Positions 22,608 to 33,961 of a stretch of DNA of 64,000 bases are shown piece after piece. The first letter of the stretch is position 1. Every line of letters begins with the position of its first letter. Made by a program: the position numbers and the translations under genes. The DNA is from Erodium maritimum (Eukaryota; Streptophyta; Magnoliopsida; Geraniales; Geraniaceae), in assembly GCA_963921825.1 (NCBI GenBank), contig OY997591.1:45653825-45717824 (forward strand). The letters are read 5' to 3'. The notes below the pieces were generated by a model that made no database searches, was not told where the DNA came from, and saw nothing but the letters and a program-made list of their open reading frames with translations.

Positions 22608-24235
22608 GGTTTTCTGCTTAAACAAATTAAAAAAAATTGAATTCCTGCTATTTTGGACCTATATGACTCCGTTTCATTTCCTCTTTGTTATCTCTTCCGA
22701 CTATCATATCGTCGACGTAAAGCTTACTTTTGATCGGGATCTTTCCACCGCTACTCTCACTCACCATTTGTTATAGTCGTCCTCGTGCCACCTGCCCATC
22801 ATGTCAACTCTCATCACCCCCACACCGCTACCACAATATACCTCTAACTCCTCCCCTTTCCGAATACACCCTTCCCTCTGCTCATGTTGTCGGCTTCGTC
22901 CAAAGAATTAATTAAACCAATCCGACCGAGAAGAAAGTGAGACCGGCCACCACGGCCTTTGTTAGAAACGAGGTACACTATGAGGTGTCCCAAAAACCCT
23001 ACCTTGTCTTCGGTCATCATGTTAGGGCAGACCCTCACTGCATCTACTACACCTGACCGAGGCTCTATAATCCACACCACAACTGAAGAACACCGTCTCT
23101 CGGCCACTGTCGTGTCGCCACATGCATCTGGAGTGGTGAAACTGACCATCCATCCCATGCCTAATCAATCACCACGCTGAGGGTCATTCCCAGCGCCGCC
23201 TCCATTCCTGCCTCAAGCCTGGATCAGTCCCATGATATTTCCACCAACCGACCCCGGGACAAAGCTGCCAGCCTGCCACACGGGGCCATCCTCGGCCCTC
23301 CACCTTCACCTCATCATTAAGAGATTCTCAACTTGATACGGTCGAAAAAATTTAGGGACCGACCGTCGCGACCTCTACCACCACCACAACCGCAACTATT
23401 ACTACCAGCTCCACCAGTCAAGGCCCCAAAAGATACAAGCATCACCTCCCCCATCTCTAGCTTGCGTGATCAGCAACGGGGTGCCAAAACCTCCAACGTG
23501 AAGGCAGCCGTGGGAACTCGGGATGAGAATGGAGAGACTATCCCTGCTTGAATCACTTGGTCTAATTAGGTGTCGATCAAGCCTCCACCATCATCAACTC
23601 CCCGACTACATACACCCATGATTAGTCCGATAGTACAAGGCCCATGGTACACAACTCGAAGGGGATGCAGATTGGGAGGGTCACTTCTGGTTCTGGGCAT
23701 ACTGGCGGTGATCCCACCTATAGAACCCTCGGTCTGGCCATCACACATAATCCTCCATGCGATCACCCGAAATAGGCCCCCTTAAGATCAACCACGGTGA
23801 CCTCGTCGAAGGAACAACACGGAAACGGGGACGATCTCACAAGCACCCAACCACTCCCACTACTATCAGACATCCAGACCCCCGAGGAATGATGAGGGTC
23901 CCTGAAATTATCAGTTGATCGAACGTGCAATGGCATCCGAACCCATTGGAGCGGCTACCCAAAAATGCGACCCAAGATCTACAACTTATCACGCTAGTAC
24001 ATTCGGGTGTTGGGAGCACGTGTGCCTCTACTTGGTACTGCTACCTCCTAGTTTGGAAATTCCAGGACCAAGTGAGTCTGGTACAACACAAGATCTCATG
24101 TCTAACTAGACGAACCCTTGCACGTGCTTCCATTATCTGGGCGCGCCACTAGCTAGGGTATCGGCTTATACGGGAATCTCCCTGGTGAGGGTTGCTCAAC
24201 GACTCTTCCTAGGATGATGACTGTATCACCATGCA
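22608..24235 (+). other. Unclassified, possibly decayed LINE sequence
   Basis: No intact gene. Short plus-strand frames (for example 23333-23551, Pro- and Ser-rich with KTSNVKAAVGTRDENG) resemble LINE ORF1 linker sequence. 27543-27940, on the other side of the hAT element, ends like a LINE 3' UTR. The two may be halves of one old LINE, but no domain confirms this. Confidence 0.25.
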
Positions 24236-24565
24236 TCGGGGTGTAGGGGTGGGCATCGGTTGGGGCCCGACAATATTTCCATTATCCGTAACCCAAATCG
24301 GGAGGACCGATTCCTGTAATCTATAACCGACACCGTATCGGGTTCCAACGAGAAACTTCAAAATCGATCGTCACGGAGCTGGCCGGTTACGGTTTTTAAC
24401 CGGCCCATTGGGCTTTCTTTTGGGCTTTCAATTAAAGCGCAACATAGAAAAAAAAACATCAATTTCTGAAACAAGTACAACAATAAAACCAATTTACAAC
24501 AAAAGCACAATCAGTTATTACTAGTAATTTTCTATTAAACTATTACATCAAGAAAAACATCATAA

Positions 24566-26978
24566 TCTTCCAATAGAAAAAACGCAGCCGTGCTCTCTCT
24601 TCTAGGGTTTTGCAGGGTTTTGCGAAGTTTCCGTCTTCCATGGATCTGTCGGCGATGATGGCGAGTGGAGAAGGCGGCGAGGCAGATGGGGTTCATTGGG
24701 GGCCGTGTCTGGTGGAGTCAGGTGAACGGGGAGGGTCCCCGGTGGCTGGGGACGACCTCGGTCGTGGATGGGTGGAGCCGGAGGAGGGGACGGAGCAGGG
24801 CTCCGAGCCTTCGGCGGAGGAGACGCTGGTGGAGGAGGTCACGCCGGTGATATCGGCTGGGCCTTGGTCGGGGAGGGCTTCGGGACTCCCGGAGATGCAG
24901 TTCTCGGTTGTACCAGTGGAGGAAGAGGGCTGGGTGGTGGGGGGGTCGACTCCGATCCGGGCCGCCCACCCTCCGTCGTACGGCGGTGAAGGGCCCCAGG
25001 CCGTGCCGGCCGCGCGCTGGTGTGGGCCGGAGCAGGGTGGTTCGGGACGGCGCTGATGCGAGTGAGGAGGTGGTGCATGGCGTGGGTGGCGGTCCGGTGG
25101 TGATCTCATGAACTCGGCGACCGGGACGGTTGAGAGGACAGGGTCACCGGAATCAGAGTCGGAGCTGGCGGCGAGGGCGGTGCCGGAGGAGGTGCCTTGG
25201 CGGCGAAGACAGGGGAAGGAACCCATGGCGGCTAGGGTTTCGCCATCTCGGGCCAGGGAGGATGCGGGCTTGGGCCGAGGGTTCATGACCGATGCCCGTA
25301 GGGCTGTTCAACCGCGGGCTGGGCTAGGCCCTCATCCGGGCTGGACCCGGGGAGGTGTGGGAGACGTGGCGACTTGGGCCGCCCGTTATGGAGCGGGTCG
25401 AGGTGCACATGGTGGACCGGACCTTCCGGGCGGAGCGGATCCGAGGGCTGGGACAGGTCGGGTGCCTGGTTCGGTTTTCAGGGGAGACCCATCAGTGGGT
25501 AATGGAGCTGATAGGGGGGACCAAGTGGAGCTGGACCGTCAGATGGGGGCTATGCGGATCAGGGAAGTCGTGGTCCCAGTTCAGGAGGTTACGGGCAGGG
25601 GGAACTTATATAAGTTTGCGCTGGCAGCCAAGGTCCTGACCTCCAGGAATGTCTTCTGGAAGTCAGTGGTGGCACGTATGGAGGATGTTTGGGGTATGAA
25701 GGTCGAGGCGAAACCATTGGAAGGTGGTCTAGTGGCTTTTTTCTTCAGGACGGCTAAGGAAAGGGAAAGAGTTCTCCTGGGGGAACCCTGGTCCTTTAGG
25801 GACTCTTTGGTCCTGTTTACGGATCTGAGAGCGCACATGCAGGTTAGTGACCTGCAGTTCCACCATTTCTCGGTTTGGGCACGAGTGTCCAATCTTCCAA
25901 TTGGGGCCTGGACGAGGGATGTGGGGTTTAGAGTTGGCAATGCACTGGGCGTCTGCCAGGGCGTAGATGTAGACAAGGATGGGCTATGTTGGGGGGACTT
26001 TATGAAGGTCCGGATCAGGGAAGACATCAGGATTCCACTGCAGAGTCAGCTTTGGTTCCGCCTCTCTGTCTCGCAGGTACGGACACGTTTGATTATTTCT
26101 TATGAGTACTTACCTGAACATTGCTTCGGTTGTTGTTGTGCGGGTCACCTCTTCCCGGTCTGTCCGGTTGTGGGGAGCTCGAGGGGAGTATCCCTGAGGG
26201 CACCAGGGGACCCGAGGTCGGCCATAGAGAAGGCGAAGCACGGGAAGGTTATCCCAGGAACGAACTGGACCTACTTAGGGGGGTCGGACAGAGGTGGACG
26301 ATCTAAAGGGGCCCCTCGAACACCAGGGCGGAAGGAGGGACCGGGGTGGTGGGGACGCAGTCAAGCTGGGGTTGAGGAGGATCGGGACACCTGGGTGGCA
26401 AGGGATTTGGCACCGTCACTATCGGGGAATAAGAGGCTAGTGCGGGAGGAGGAGCCAGAAGAGGAAGAAGACTCGGCGGCGTCAAATGAGGTTTCACCTA
26501 CAGCGGCGGGGGGCTCCAAGCACCCTCGCCTCCAGGAATGAGTCCGGCAGGGGCCAGGGAGGGTTTGGTCGGCTGTACCTTCTCCCTGGTGTATAGGTGG
26601 CATTGGTATCACCAACAGCTGACGTGTTACTACCCTACCACTTCGGGGTCAGCATTCCCGCGTTCAGGAGCCCTACCATTATCAAGCAAGGGAGGACGAC
26701 GCACGCTGACATACCGGGGGAGTAATTGATCCACCGTTGTTTGCTTATCCTCTGATCTGCTCGGTCAGACTCTTTTGGTTGGGGTATACTGTATCGGTAT
26801 CCCCGGATGCTACCGCAGTCCCACATCCACGACCGCAATTATGCTACAGAGCACATTTAAGTTTTATGCACTTGTCTTTCCAATTATTCTAGTTTGGTTT
26901 ATGTACGGTGATCTCCCTCTGCGGGGTCACCAATTTATTTTACATTAATTAATATCTCCATTTCCTTTCAAAAAAAAA
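24566..26978 (+). mobile_element. ORF1-only LINE
   Basis: 2,413 bp flanked by the 9-bp duplication ACATCATAA (24557-24565 and 26979-26987; neighbouring A residues could extend it). It has a GC-rich leader (TTCTAGGGTTTTGCAGGG), one long ORF1, about 430 bp of 3' UTR and an A tail at 26970-26978. There is no endonuclease or reverse transcriptase. It lies within the hAT-like element. Confidence 0.8.
24610..26541 (+). pseudogene. LINE ORF1 (DUF4283 and CCHC zinc knuckle), nearly intact
   Basis: One plus-strand frame runs from 24610 to 26541 with just two TGA codons (25054 and 25063). Local reading of another frame there (GADASEEVVHGVGG) suggests two small compensating indels. The second part, 25108-26541, is open for 477 codons. 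It contains a DUF4283 domain near residues 150-330 (NVFWKSVVARMEDVW, PWSFRDSLVLF, VWARVSNLPIGAWTRDVG). An intact C-X2-C-X4-H-X4-C zinc knuckle follows (CFGCCCAGHLFPVC near 26130), then a Gly- and Glu-rich tail. In plant LINEs this protein is thought to bind the element RNA. It was probably inactivated recently compared with the other LINEs here. Confidence 0.75.
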
Positions 26979-27542
26979 ACATCATAAAAAAGTCTTCAAT
27001 GGTCTTTAAAAACAAAAATCTTCAAATGAAGTATATGCTATAAATAATAAATAAAAAAATAAAATGTATGTTTATTTGAGTAAAAGGATATAAATTTAGG
27101 TTATTAAAATCAAATAAATTTTAAACTTTAAAATCAAATAAATCCATTAATACTGATGTCAACATTTAATTTATTTTAACTTGAACAACCAACTTATAGC
27201 AAATTTATTAATAAAAGTAAACTAATCTCCTACATTTTACTTATGTTAGGCTATTAATCTAATATTAGTGACAACATTTAATATATTTTAAACCTCTTGT
27301 AATACTATAACTATCAAATTAGTAAAACAAAACATAAACATTTTTATATACACACTTAAAGTCGGTCGGTCGGTTTTTTACCGGTTTGAAAGATAAAAAA
27401 TCGTATACACCCAAAATGCTACCGGGTTGGTATTTTTTTTAACCGTAACCGTCGCCGGTGACACCGCTTCGGGAAATTATGGTGATGGGAACGGCCGGTG
27501 ACGGTCAGTTTTTGGTGACAGCCGGATATTTACATAGCCCTA

Positions 27543-27950
27543 TTGGGGTGTGTATGGAGATACACATCCCGCCCAGCCAATATCGGGGCAAGCCCGATGA
27601 CCCCATCCACCCATTATCTAGAGTTCTCCGTGACTGCCTGTTATCCCCTCAAACGCCTCACACCTCTCCGCACGAGCAGTTCCAGATCGAGTAAGATGAT
27701 GGCTATTACAAGGTACATATGTGTAGCCACTGGAGTGGATGGATTTTAATTTTCCTTTGATTAACCGGGTATCTCGTTATAGGGTTTAGCGCCGATACCT
27801 ATGTGTCACGACTTCAGTCTTACCCTTTTATTTCACTAGTTTTTCTATTTCTTGTATAATGCTTATGGTCGGTCCCATGTCTGTAAGCTTTTTTATAATT
27901 CAATAAAATTCCTAGTTATATGCTAAAAAAACAGATTTAATTTTAAGGAT
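27543..27950 (+). other. LINE 3'-end-like sequence
   Basis: Contains a T-rich 3' UTR-like stretch and ends AATTCAATAAAATTCCTAG, ATATGCT and a run of A (27924-27930). No reading frame of note. Confidence 0.3.
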
Positions 27951-28021
27951 AGTAGCAATATAGTGTTTAGAAGCATTCATTATAAATCTTTGTTAATTCT
28001 ACTTTTTAAAGCAAATGTGAA

Positions 28022-29900
28022 TTTTTTTCGAGCGAAAACAAAAGAAATATTATCACTTTCTCATAGTAAACTTATATAAATGTAATGAAAACAATTGGGT
28101 TAGGTTAATGTTTGTGCAGACCCAATGCTTGGGTTCGATAACAAAGACGTCGGTTTCCCATGCTCGACTATTACTAGAGTAAATACATAAACAAAAGGAA
28201 ATATTCACGTTCACCCACTCATGTCTCGACTTGGACCTTTCTAGATTACATAAATGTACATCGATCTCGTACGAAGGCTTCATAAGATGTTGAGATGAGT
28301 ACGCTTGCTAGTAAAGGAGTAACCCAAGGTTGGCGGAGAAGATGGGTCGACAGTGATCAACCATTGCGGGAGCAGCACAATCCTTCTTATTGACTCCCCT
28401 AGCAAGGTTGTTTGACTGCCCTCACTTGATCTTACGGGAGACGCTCCTCCTCCCCACCCTAACTAGGCTCCTCTAGTGTCTGCTTCTTCAAATTAGGTCC
28501 ATGTTATTCCTTCGATCACAGAGTCGGTGAATGGAGCTTGTACTTTCCTTTCTTAGCCTTCCCCACCCCTTTGGGCCTGTCAAATACCTAAAATAGAATT
28601 GGTCTTTGGAAGATTCTTGGAGAATTTTGAGTCCGAGACTTCATGACCCTCGTTATTCAAGAGAGCTTGCGTTATCATAAAGGTCGGGGTTTGGGCCAAA
28701 CTCTCGTACTTCCAGATAGTAGGATATAGTGACCTTCTCACCCCAATGAAACGATAATAGCTTAGCCAAGAAATGATGTATCATTAGTGCAACACTCGGT
28801 AGGGCGGGTGGTAGAGTAGGTGGCAGTACAATCGCCCGTGGGAGATCCCAATCCGTGCACAGGTTCCGCCCAAGTTGATGGTATCGTCCACCTTTAAGGA
28901 GAGGATGAAACCCTGGGGAATACAAATCCTAGTCCGGCTGTTGTACTAGGCAGTCGACATAGTGTATCCCAAACAGTCACAAGAAAAACAAATAACGAGA
29001 GGAGCTCGTACTGTAGGCGGACACGGATCGTGAGGCCATGCATCAACAACCAAAACACCATGAACCGGTGGAGTGGCCATGTGAGGTCCATCCAGAAGCA
29101 CACCCGGAGAGCAACTCCCCAACACAAACCCATCTATCATATACCACTTTAACACAACCCCTGAGCGTCGTACCAATCGGTGTACATGTTTTCACCGATA
29201 TCCCATCCATTAGGATATTAGATGCTCATCCACATATCTGCATTTGATCGAATCAGAACTGTGGCACCACCACTCAAGGAGACAGATTCGCTAGGATGAA
29301 TGTAACCCGCTTGAAACACCAGAGTTCCTTGTTATGTACTCGGTCTTTCGCCTCCTAAGATGAAAAGTAAAACCTCGTAACCCCATGGCCAAGGTCTTTT
29401 ACCACGAGGCTTCCCATACCCCATGTATCCATCATGGCCCCATAAAGAGCTTTGAGGTCGTACGGTCGGGACGTTATGAGTCGTCCTGCCAGGCCGAAAT
29501 GCATGTTGATCCGACCACATATGTCGGCTCGATGGGCACCTTGATCACATGTTCCTCGTCATCCGCTAGAGATATGACCCCGAGCACTCATTGTAGATCT
29601 AAAAGGCCATCGGTCGTTGGTATGGATGAGAGCGAAGGGAGAGAGGGTGGTGGTTGCATGGTTCGTGGGGGATAGGATGGCGTTCGGTTCAGGTCTTATA
29701 GGAGTCGGGAAGGGTGCCTCGGGTTAATCACCTCATGGGACGGTATTCGATATATCTCAGGAAGGAGAACGTAGTACTGAGATGCTGGCATGTGGGGCTT
29801 GGTGTCGGGCATGTGACTAATGCAAAGGAGGCGAGGTAGTGGTTGGGAAGAGAGAACGACATCATAATTAGGTGTAGAGAAACCCTAGATGCAGAGCATA
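28022..29900 (-). mobile_element. ORF2-less LINE, degenerate ORF1 (minus)
   Basis: The T run at 28022-28027 next to GTTTTCGCTCG on the minus strand is a typical plant LINE 3' end. The 5' end near 29900 carries a GGGTTTCTC leader. The interior shows a decayed ORF1: GVTRFYFSS-like DUF4283 sequence near 29370-29400 and a damaged zinc knuckle (CFSCDCLGYT) near 28970-29000. There is no reverse transcriptase. Net length is about 1.9 kb. The ends are approximate and no target duplication was found. Confidence 0.5.
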
Positions 29901-30004
29901 GTGAAACAAAAAAAATTACTTACATTTTTTAAATTTATTGTGAAAATATTTTGAATTTGTCTTTTTCTTGAATTTTGTGTATTTTTACGTCAAAATTAAT
30001 TATT

Positions 30005-31483
30005 GGGTTATTTACGATAAGGTACCCTAATGTTTCGTCCACGAACGATAAGGTACCCTTATGAATTTTTTGTCCGATAAGGTACCCTAATGTTTCGTCC
30101 ACGAACGATAAGGTACCCTTATGAATTTTTTGTCCGATAAGGTACCCTAATGATTCGTCCACGAACGATTTGGTTTAAAATTGGCATATTCCGTTAAAAA
30201 CTAACGGAATATTCCTCTAAATTAGACATGTCCAGTTAAGTGGGGTGTGAAATGATGATTTTACCCTTTCTTATTTTAAGCTTATATATTTGATAGACAA
30301 AATTACCATTATAGCCTTAATTATATTATACAATAAAAAAATAAATTTGATTTTTTTTTAAATTTAAAAATTAAATTATTTAAATTAATAATAAAAATAT
30401 TAAAAAATACAAAAATTAAAAATTAATTTTTATTTTAAAAAAAAATGTGCAGCTGTTCGAGCTTCGTCCCCGGCCACCTCCGGCGTCGTCTCCGGCCACC
30501 CCCTCCTCCACCGTTGTCGTCCCCGGCCACCCCCACCTCCGCCGCCTCCTCCTCCCTCTTCCACCTCCCACCGTCTGAACCAAGCTTCAGCTCCAGATGT
30601 CGCGAGCTTCGAGCAGAGCTTCAGGTCCAGATTTGAACCAAGCTTCGTCCTCTCCGGCGTCGTCTCCGGCCACCCCCTCCGCCGCCGTCGTCGTCCCCGG
30701 CCACCCCACCTCCGCCGCCTCCTCCTCCCTCTTCCACCTCCTTCCCCTCACCAGATCTGAATCGCAGAGCTGAAGCTCTGCGATTTGGTTCAGATCTGGT
30801 TTTGGTCTGAACCAAATCGCAGAGCTTCATCTCTGCGATTCGATCGGGTGAGGGCGGTGGGAGGTGGAAGAGGGAGGAGGCGGCGGAGGTGGGGGTGGCC
30901 GAGGACGACGACGCGGAGGAGGGGGTGGCCGGAGACGATGCCAGAGGTGGCCGGGGACAAAGCTCGAACAGCTGCAGATTTTTTTTATTAATAAAATTAA
31001 TTTTTAAAAAATAAAAATGATTTTGTATATATATATAACTGTTTTTAATAAAAAAAAATCTTTATATATAAAAAAACTAATTATTAAAAAATAAAACTAA
31101 TTAAATATAAAATCTGGTTTTTAAATATAAAAATCTGATTTAAAAAAAATAAAAACTGATTTTTGAAAATAAGAACCAAATTCAGTTTTTAAAAAATATA
31201 TATAGTTTATTTATTTTATTTTGAAAATTGAAAATAATTAGAAAATATAAATTAAGGAAAAATAATAACTGAGGGTATAATGGTCATTTCACTCTTAAGT
31301 CAAAAGTCAACTAAAATGCCAAAGGGCAAAATAGTCATTCTACATAATTCTGTTAGTTTTTTAACAGCATTAAACCAAATCGTTCGTGGACGAATCATTA
31401 GGGTACCTTATCGGACAAAAAACTCATAAGGGTACCTTATCTTTCGTGGACGAAACATTAGGGTACCTTATCGTAAATAACCC
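30005..31483. mobile_element. Mutator-like foldback element with 9-bp target duplication
   Basis: Terminal inverted repeats begin GGGTTATTTACGATAAGG on both strands. The flanks are exact 9-bp copies of TTAATTATT at 29996-30004 and 31484-31492, a duplication length typical of MULEs. The inverted similarity is not confined to the ends: GC-rich arms (30447-30640 and about 30830-30980) are also inverse copies, with AT-rich spacers, so most of the element can fold back. No transposase is encoded. Confidence 0.85.
30017..30170. repeat. 58-bp tandem repeat in the left arm of the Mutator-like element
   Basis: Two full copies plus a partial one of a unit starting GATAAGGTACCCTAATG (near 30017, 30075 and 30133). 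The right arm (31395-31475) has fewer units, so the two arms differ in length. Confidence 0.85.
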
Positions 31484-31634
31484 TTAATTATTTAAAAAAA
31501 CAATAATTGAAAAAATATATGTATAGGATTTTTATTTTCCTTAAATTTCTTTTGAAAAATTCTGATTTCTTTTTGATATTTTTAAAATTTTAAGAGTGTT
31601 TTCATTTTGAAACGAGTTTAACAAACAAGGAAAG

Positions 31635-32775
31635 ACCCCGTCTCGTAACCCTACGGTTTCAGCCATCCGTTGTCCCATATTCTCCGTTGCATCCCTCCAT
31701 GGACTCTGATCAACACAATCCGAGGAGGCCAAGAACCATACTTAAAGCTCAGGCCCCCACCGATCCCCTTACCACTATGATCCAACTCATAGCCGAGCAT
31801 CTCTCGGATTCGAACTACTCGAGTCCCACTTTGGGGACTACATGTCCAAACGATCACACCGTGGTGACCGGAACCGATCAGGTAGACATGCACGAAACCC
31901 CTCGGCGTCGCTCACGGTCTCAATCACCGTTTGCAAATGGGATCTCGGTGGAGACGGGTCGTCTCGATCCTCCCTCGGTTCTTAGGGACAAGGAATACCG
32001 ACTGACGATCATCATGGGCTGGGGAGGTCGGTACAAGCAAGAGCACATGATGGGTTATCGCCGGGGTTTATTACGACATACCCTTGCGATTGGACCTCTT
32101 CCTCGCCCTCGAACGGTGGGGAGGAGACCAAGAAACACCACCGAGAGTGACGTCCGGGACTATCCTTAACATGGGGGAAAAGTTTTTCTTGTTTTATGTG
32201 CAGGTGAACAAGTCCAAATGTAAGGGACGCAGAAGGAACCTTAGTGCCAAGCAACTCCCTTTGAAGTGGTCGGGTGACAGCACGCCCCCAAAGGATGTGT
32301 GAAATCTACTCCACCATGCACCCGATAAGGGACGAGGAGGGAGCTCAGGAGCCATAGGTGGAGGTGTCACAGCCTCCTTCAAAGCGAGGAGAGGACCCGG
32401 CGGGGGTGGGAAGGCTTCAATAGGGCCTATACCCATAGACCCGGGACTACCGGTGCTGGGAAGTCTCGGGAAAGCCGCAATCAGAGCACTATTTTTAGGC
32501 TTGCATTATGCTTTTTCTTATTTTAGTTTGGGTTGGTTAGTTACTTTTGATTATTGGACTAGTTATTTTCTGTTTCATTCCTTTGAAATGTCGGTAAGGG
32601 GATGTCCTAAGTTAGTATCTGCGATCCAAAGCAGTATATTTTTACGGGTCCATGAGCGCCGGGTTGGCTACGGGCAACCAGGACATATATCTGAAACTCG
32701 GGGCTTTTACGCCTTACCTTGTATGATTTATATTTTTCATTAATGCACTTCCCCAGTTACTCGTTTCAAAAAAAA
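31635..32775 (+). mobile_element. Short ORF2-less LINE copy
   Basis: Starts with a leader-like CTCGTAACCCTACGG sequence, contains a broken ORF beginning MHPSMDSDQHNP at 31687, and ends after TTACTCGTTTC with an A run at 32768-32775. Neither DUF4283 nor reverse transcriptase is recognisable, and the copy is about 1.1 kb. Classified by its ends only. Confidence 0.4.
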
Positions 32776-33543
32776 TGTGTCATAAAAACAATTTTATGAT
32801 ATTTTTTTATAATTATCAAAAAACAGGATTATAACTCCTAGAAAAATAAAAACATAAAAGTACTATTTATCATTATCCCTCAATATTATTACATTATTCA
32901 ATTTATAGTCTTTCTGATTTTCCTCAGGTCTAATTCTAACTACATGTGTTTATGTTCATATTCGGTGTATGATAATTCCTTTTTTATATTACTATTCAAA
33001 ATATGACACAAGTCACCGAAAACTGCGAGTTTCGGAGACTGCTAACCTTTTTTTCTCTCTTGCTCTCATAACTGTAGTCATGGATGTCCACTCTTCTTCC
33101 TCCTCCTCCTCCCATGTTATGCCAGCCACTAGAGATACCTCCTCCGCTGCCTTCTCACGTTAGACGTCGACATCATGCCTTTGCAATCTCTGTGCAGGCT
33201 CAACTTCGAAGATCCCCTCCATGTCCTCGACGAGCTCCTCCACTCTAGATTAACTCGATCTTTCAAACGCCCTGAAAACTCCCCAAGAAAATGTTGCAGG
33301 GCCATAACTCGGGTCTTCCACCGTCGTTGCACCTCCCACCTAACCTTGTAAGGCCCAATATTCAAGCCTAGTTGCATCTCTGGCCTCGCCTCGCCTCGCT
33401 TCGCCGCTCTTTGGTGCAACAACGAGCCATTTCCTAACAGGGACAAGCCGCTCACGCTCTTTCTCTCGACCTCGAAGACCTTATAGGCTATTGAGGACCA
33501 ACTGGGAGGTGTCTCCCTTGAGGACAATACGTACGGATATGTT

Positions 33544-33960
33544 GTGGTGGTGGTGGTCCCGATTGACGTCATCCTAGTAGCCACCGACGGTCGGTATTGC
33601 CACTCGTTGCCTGGGAGGATTGTGGCAGACATCGGCTGTAATCCAAAAGTTCTTTATAACGTTATGATACAACTTTGGAAGGTCAACGACTTTGAGTTCA
33701 AGTGCCTCTCAAAGGAAGTGGTCGCCTTCCATTTTCCGACCAATATTGCGATAGAAAACGTCTGCCATAGGGGGCCGTGGAGTTTCAACGGTTACCCGCT
33801 GATAATGGTATCGCTTCTACCTTGCATGCAACCGAGCCCATTCTTTTTTGCTATATGGAAGTAGGGGTGAGGGCTTACAACCACCTAGGTGATGCATGAA
33901 ATGCCTCCGTTTGATATCTACTTGCTAATACCTACGGCACTGAGGTAACAGCTGCACTTG
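33544..33960 (+). pseudogene. LINE ORF1 DUF4283 fragment
   Basis: The frame 33544-33864 carries the DUF4283 core: NPKVLYNVMIQLWKVNDFEF, then SKEVVAFHFPTNIAIENV and GPWSFNGYPLIM. It shifts frame afterwards (YMEVGVRAYNHL corresponds to the domain's VWVRVYNLP strand) and is cut by the solo LTR at 33962. It is decayed. Confidence 0.7.
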
Positions 33961-33961
33961 T

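Larger units (their letters stand above)
24244..27542. mobile_element. hAT-like non-autonomous element with nested LINE
   Basis: Begins TAGGGGTGGGCATCGG and ends (minus strand) TAGGGCTATGTAAATATC, both of the hAT terminal type. The flanking 8-mers are TCGGGGTG (24236-24243) and TTGGGGTG (27543-27550), an 8-bp target duplication with one mismatch. Both subterminal regions contain CCGGTTACGG/TAACCGTAACCG words. Without the nested LINE about 0.9 kb remains, with no transposase. Confidence 0.6.

Noticed and set aside
30445-30991. Short proline- and arginine-rich proteins
   Set aside because: They are translations of the inverted GC-rich core of the Mutator-like element in several frames.
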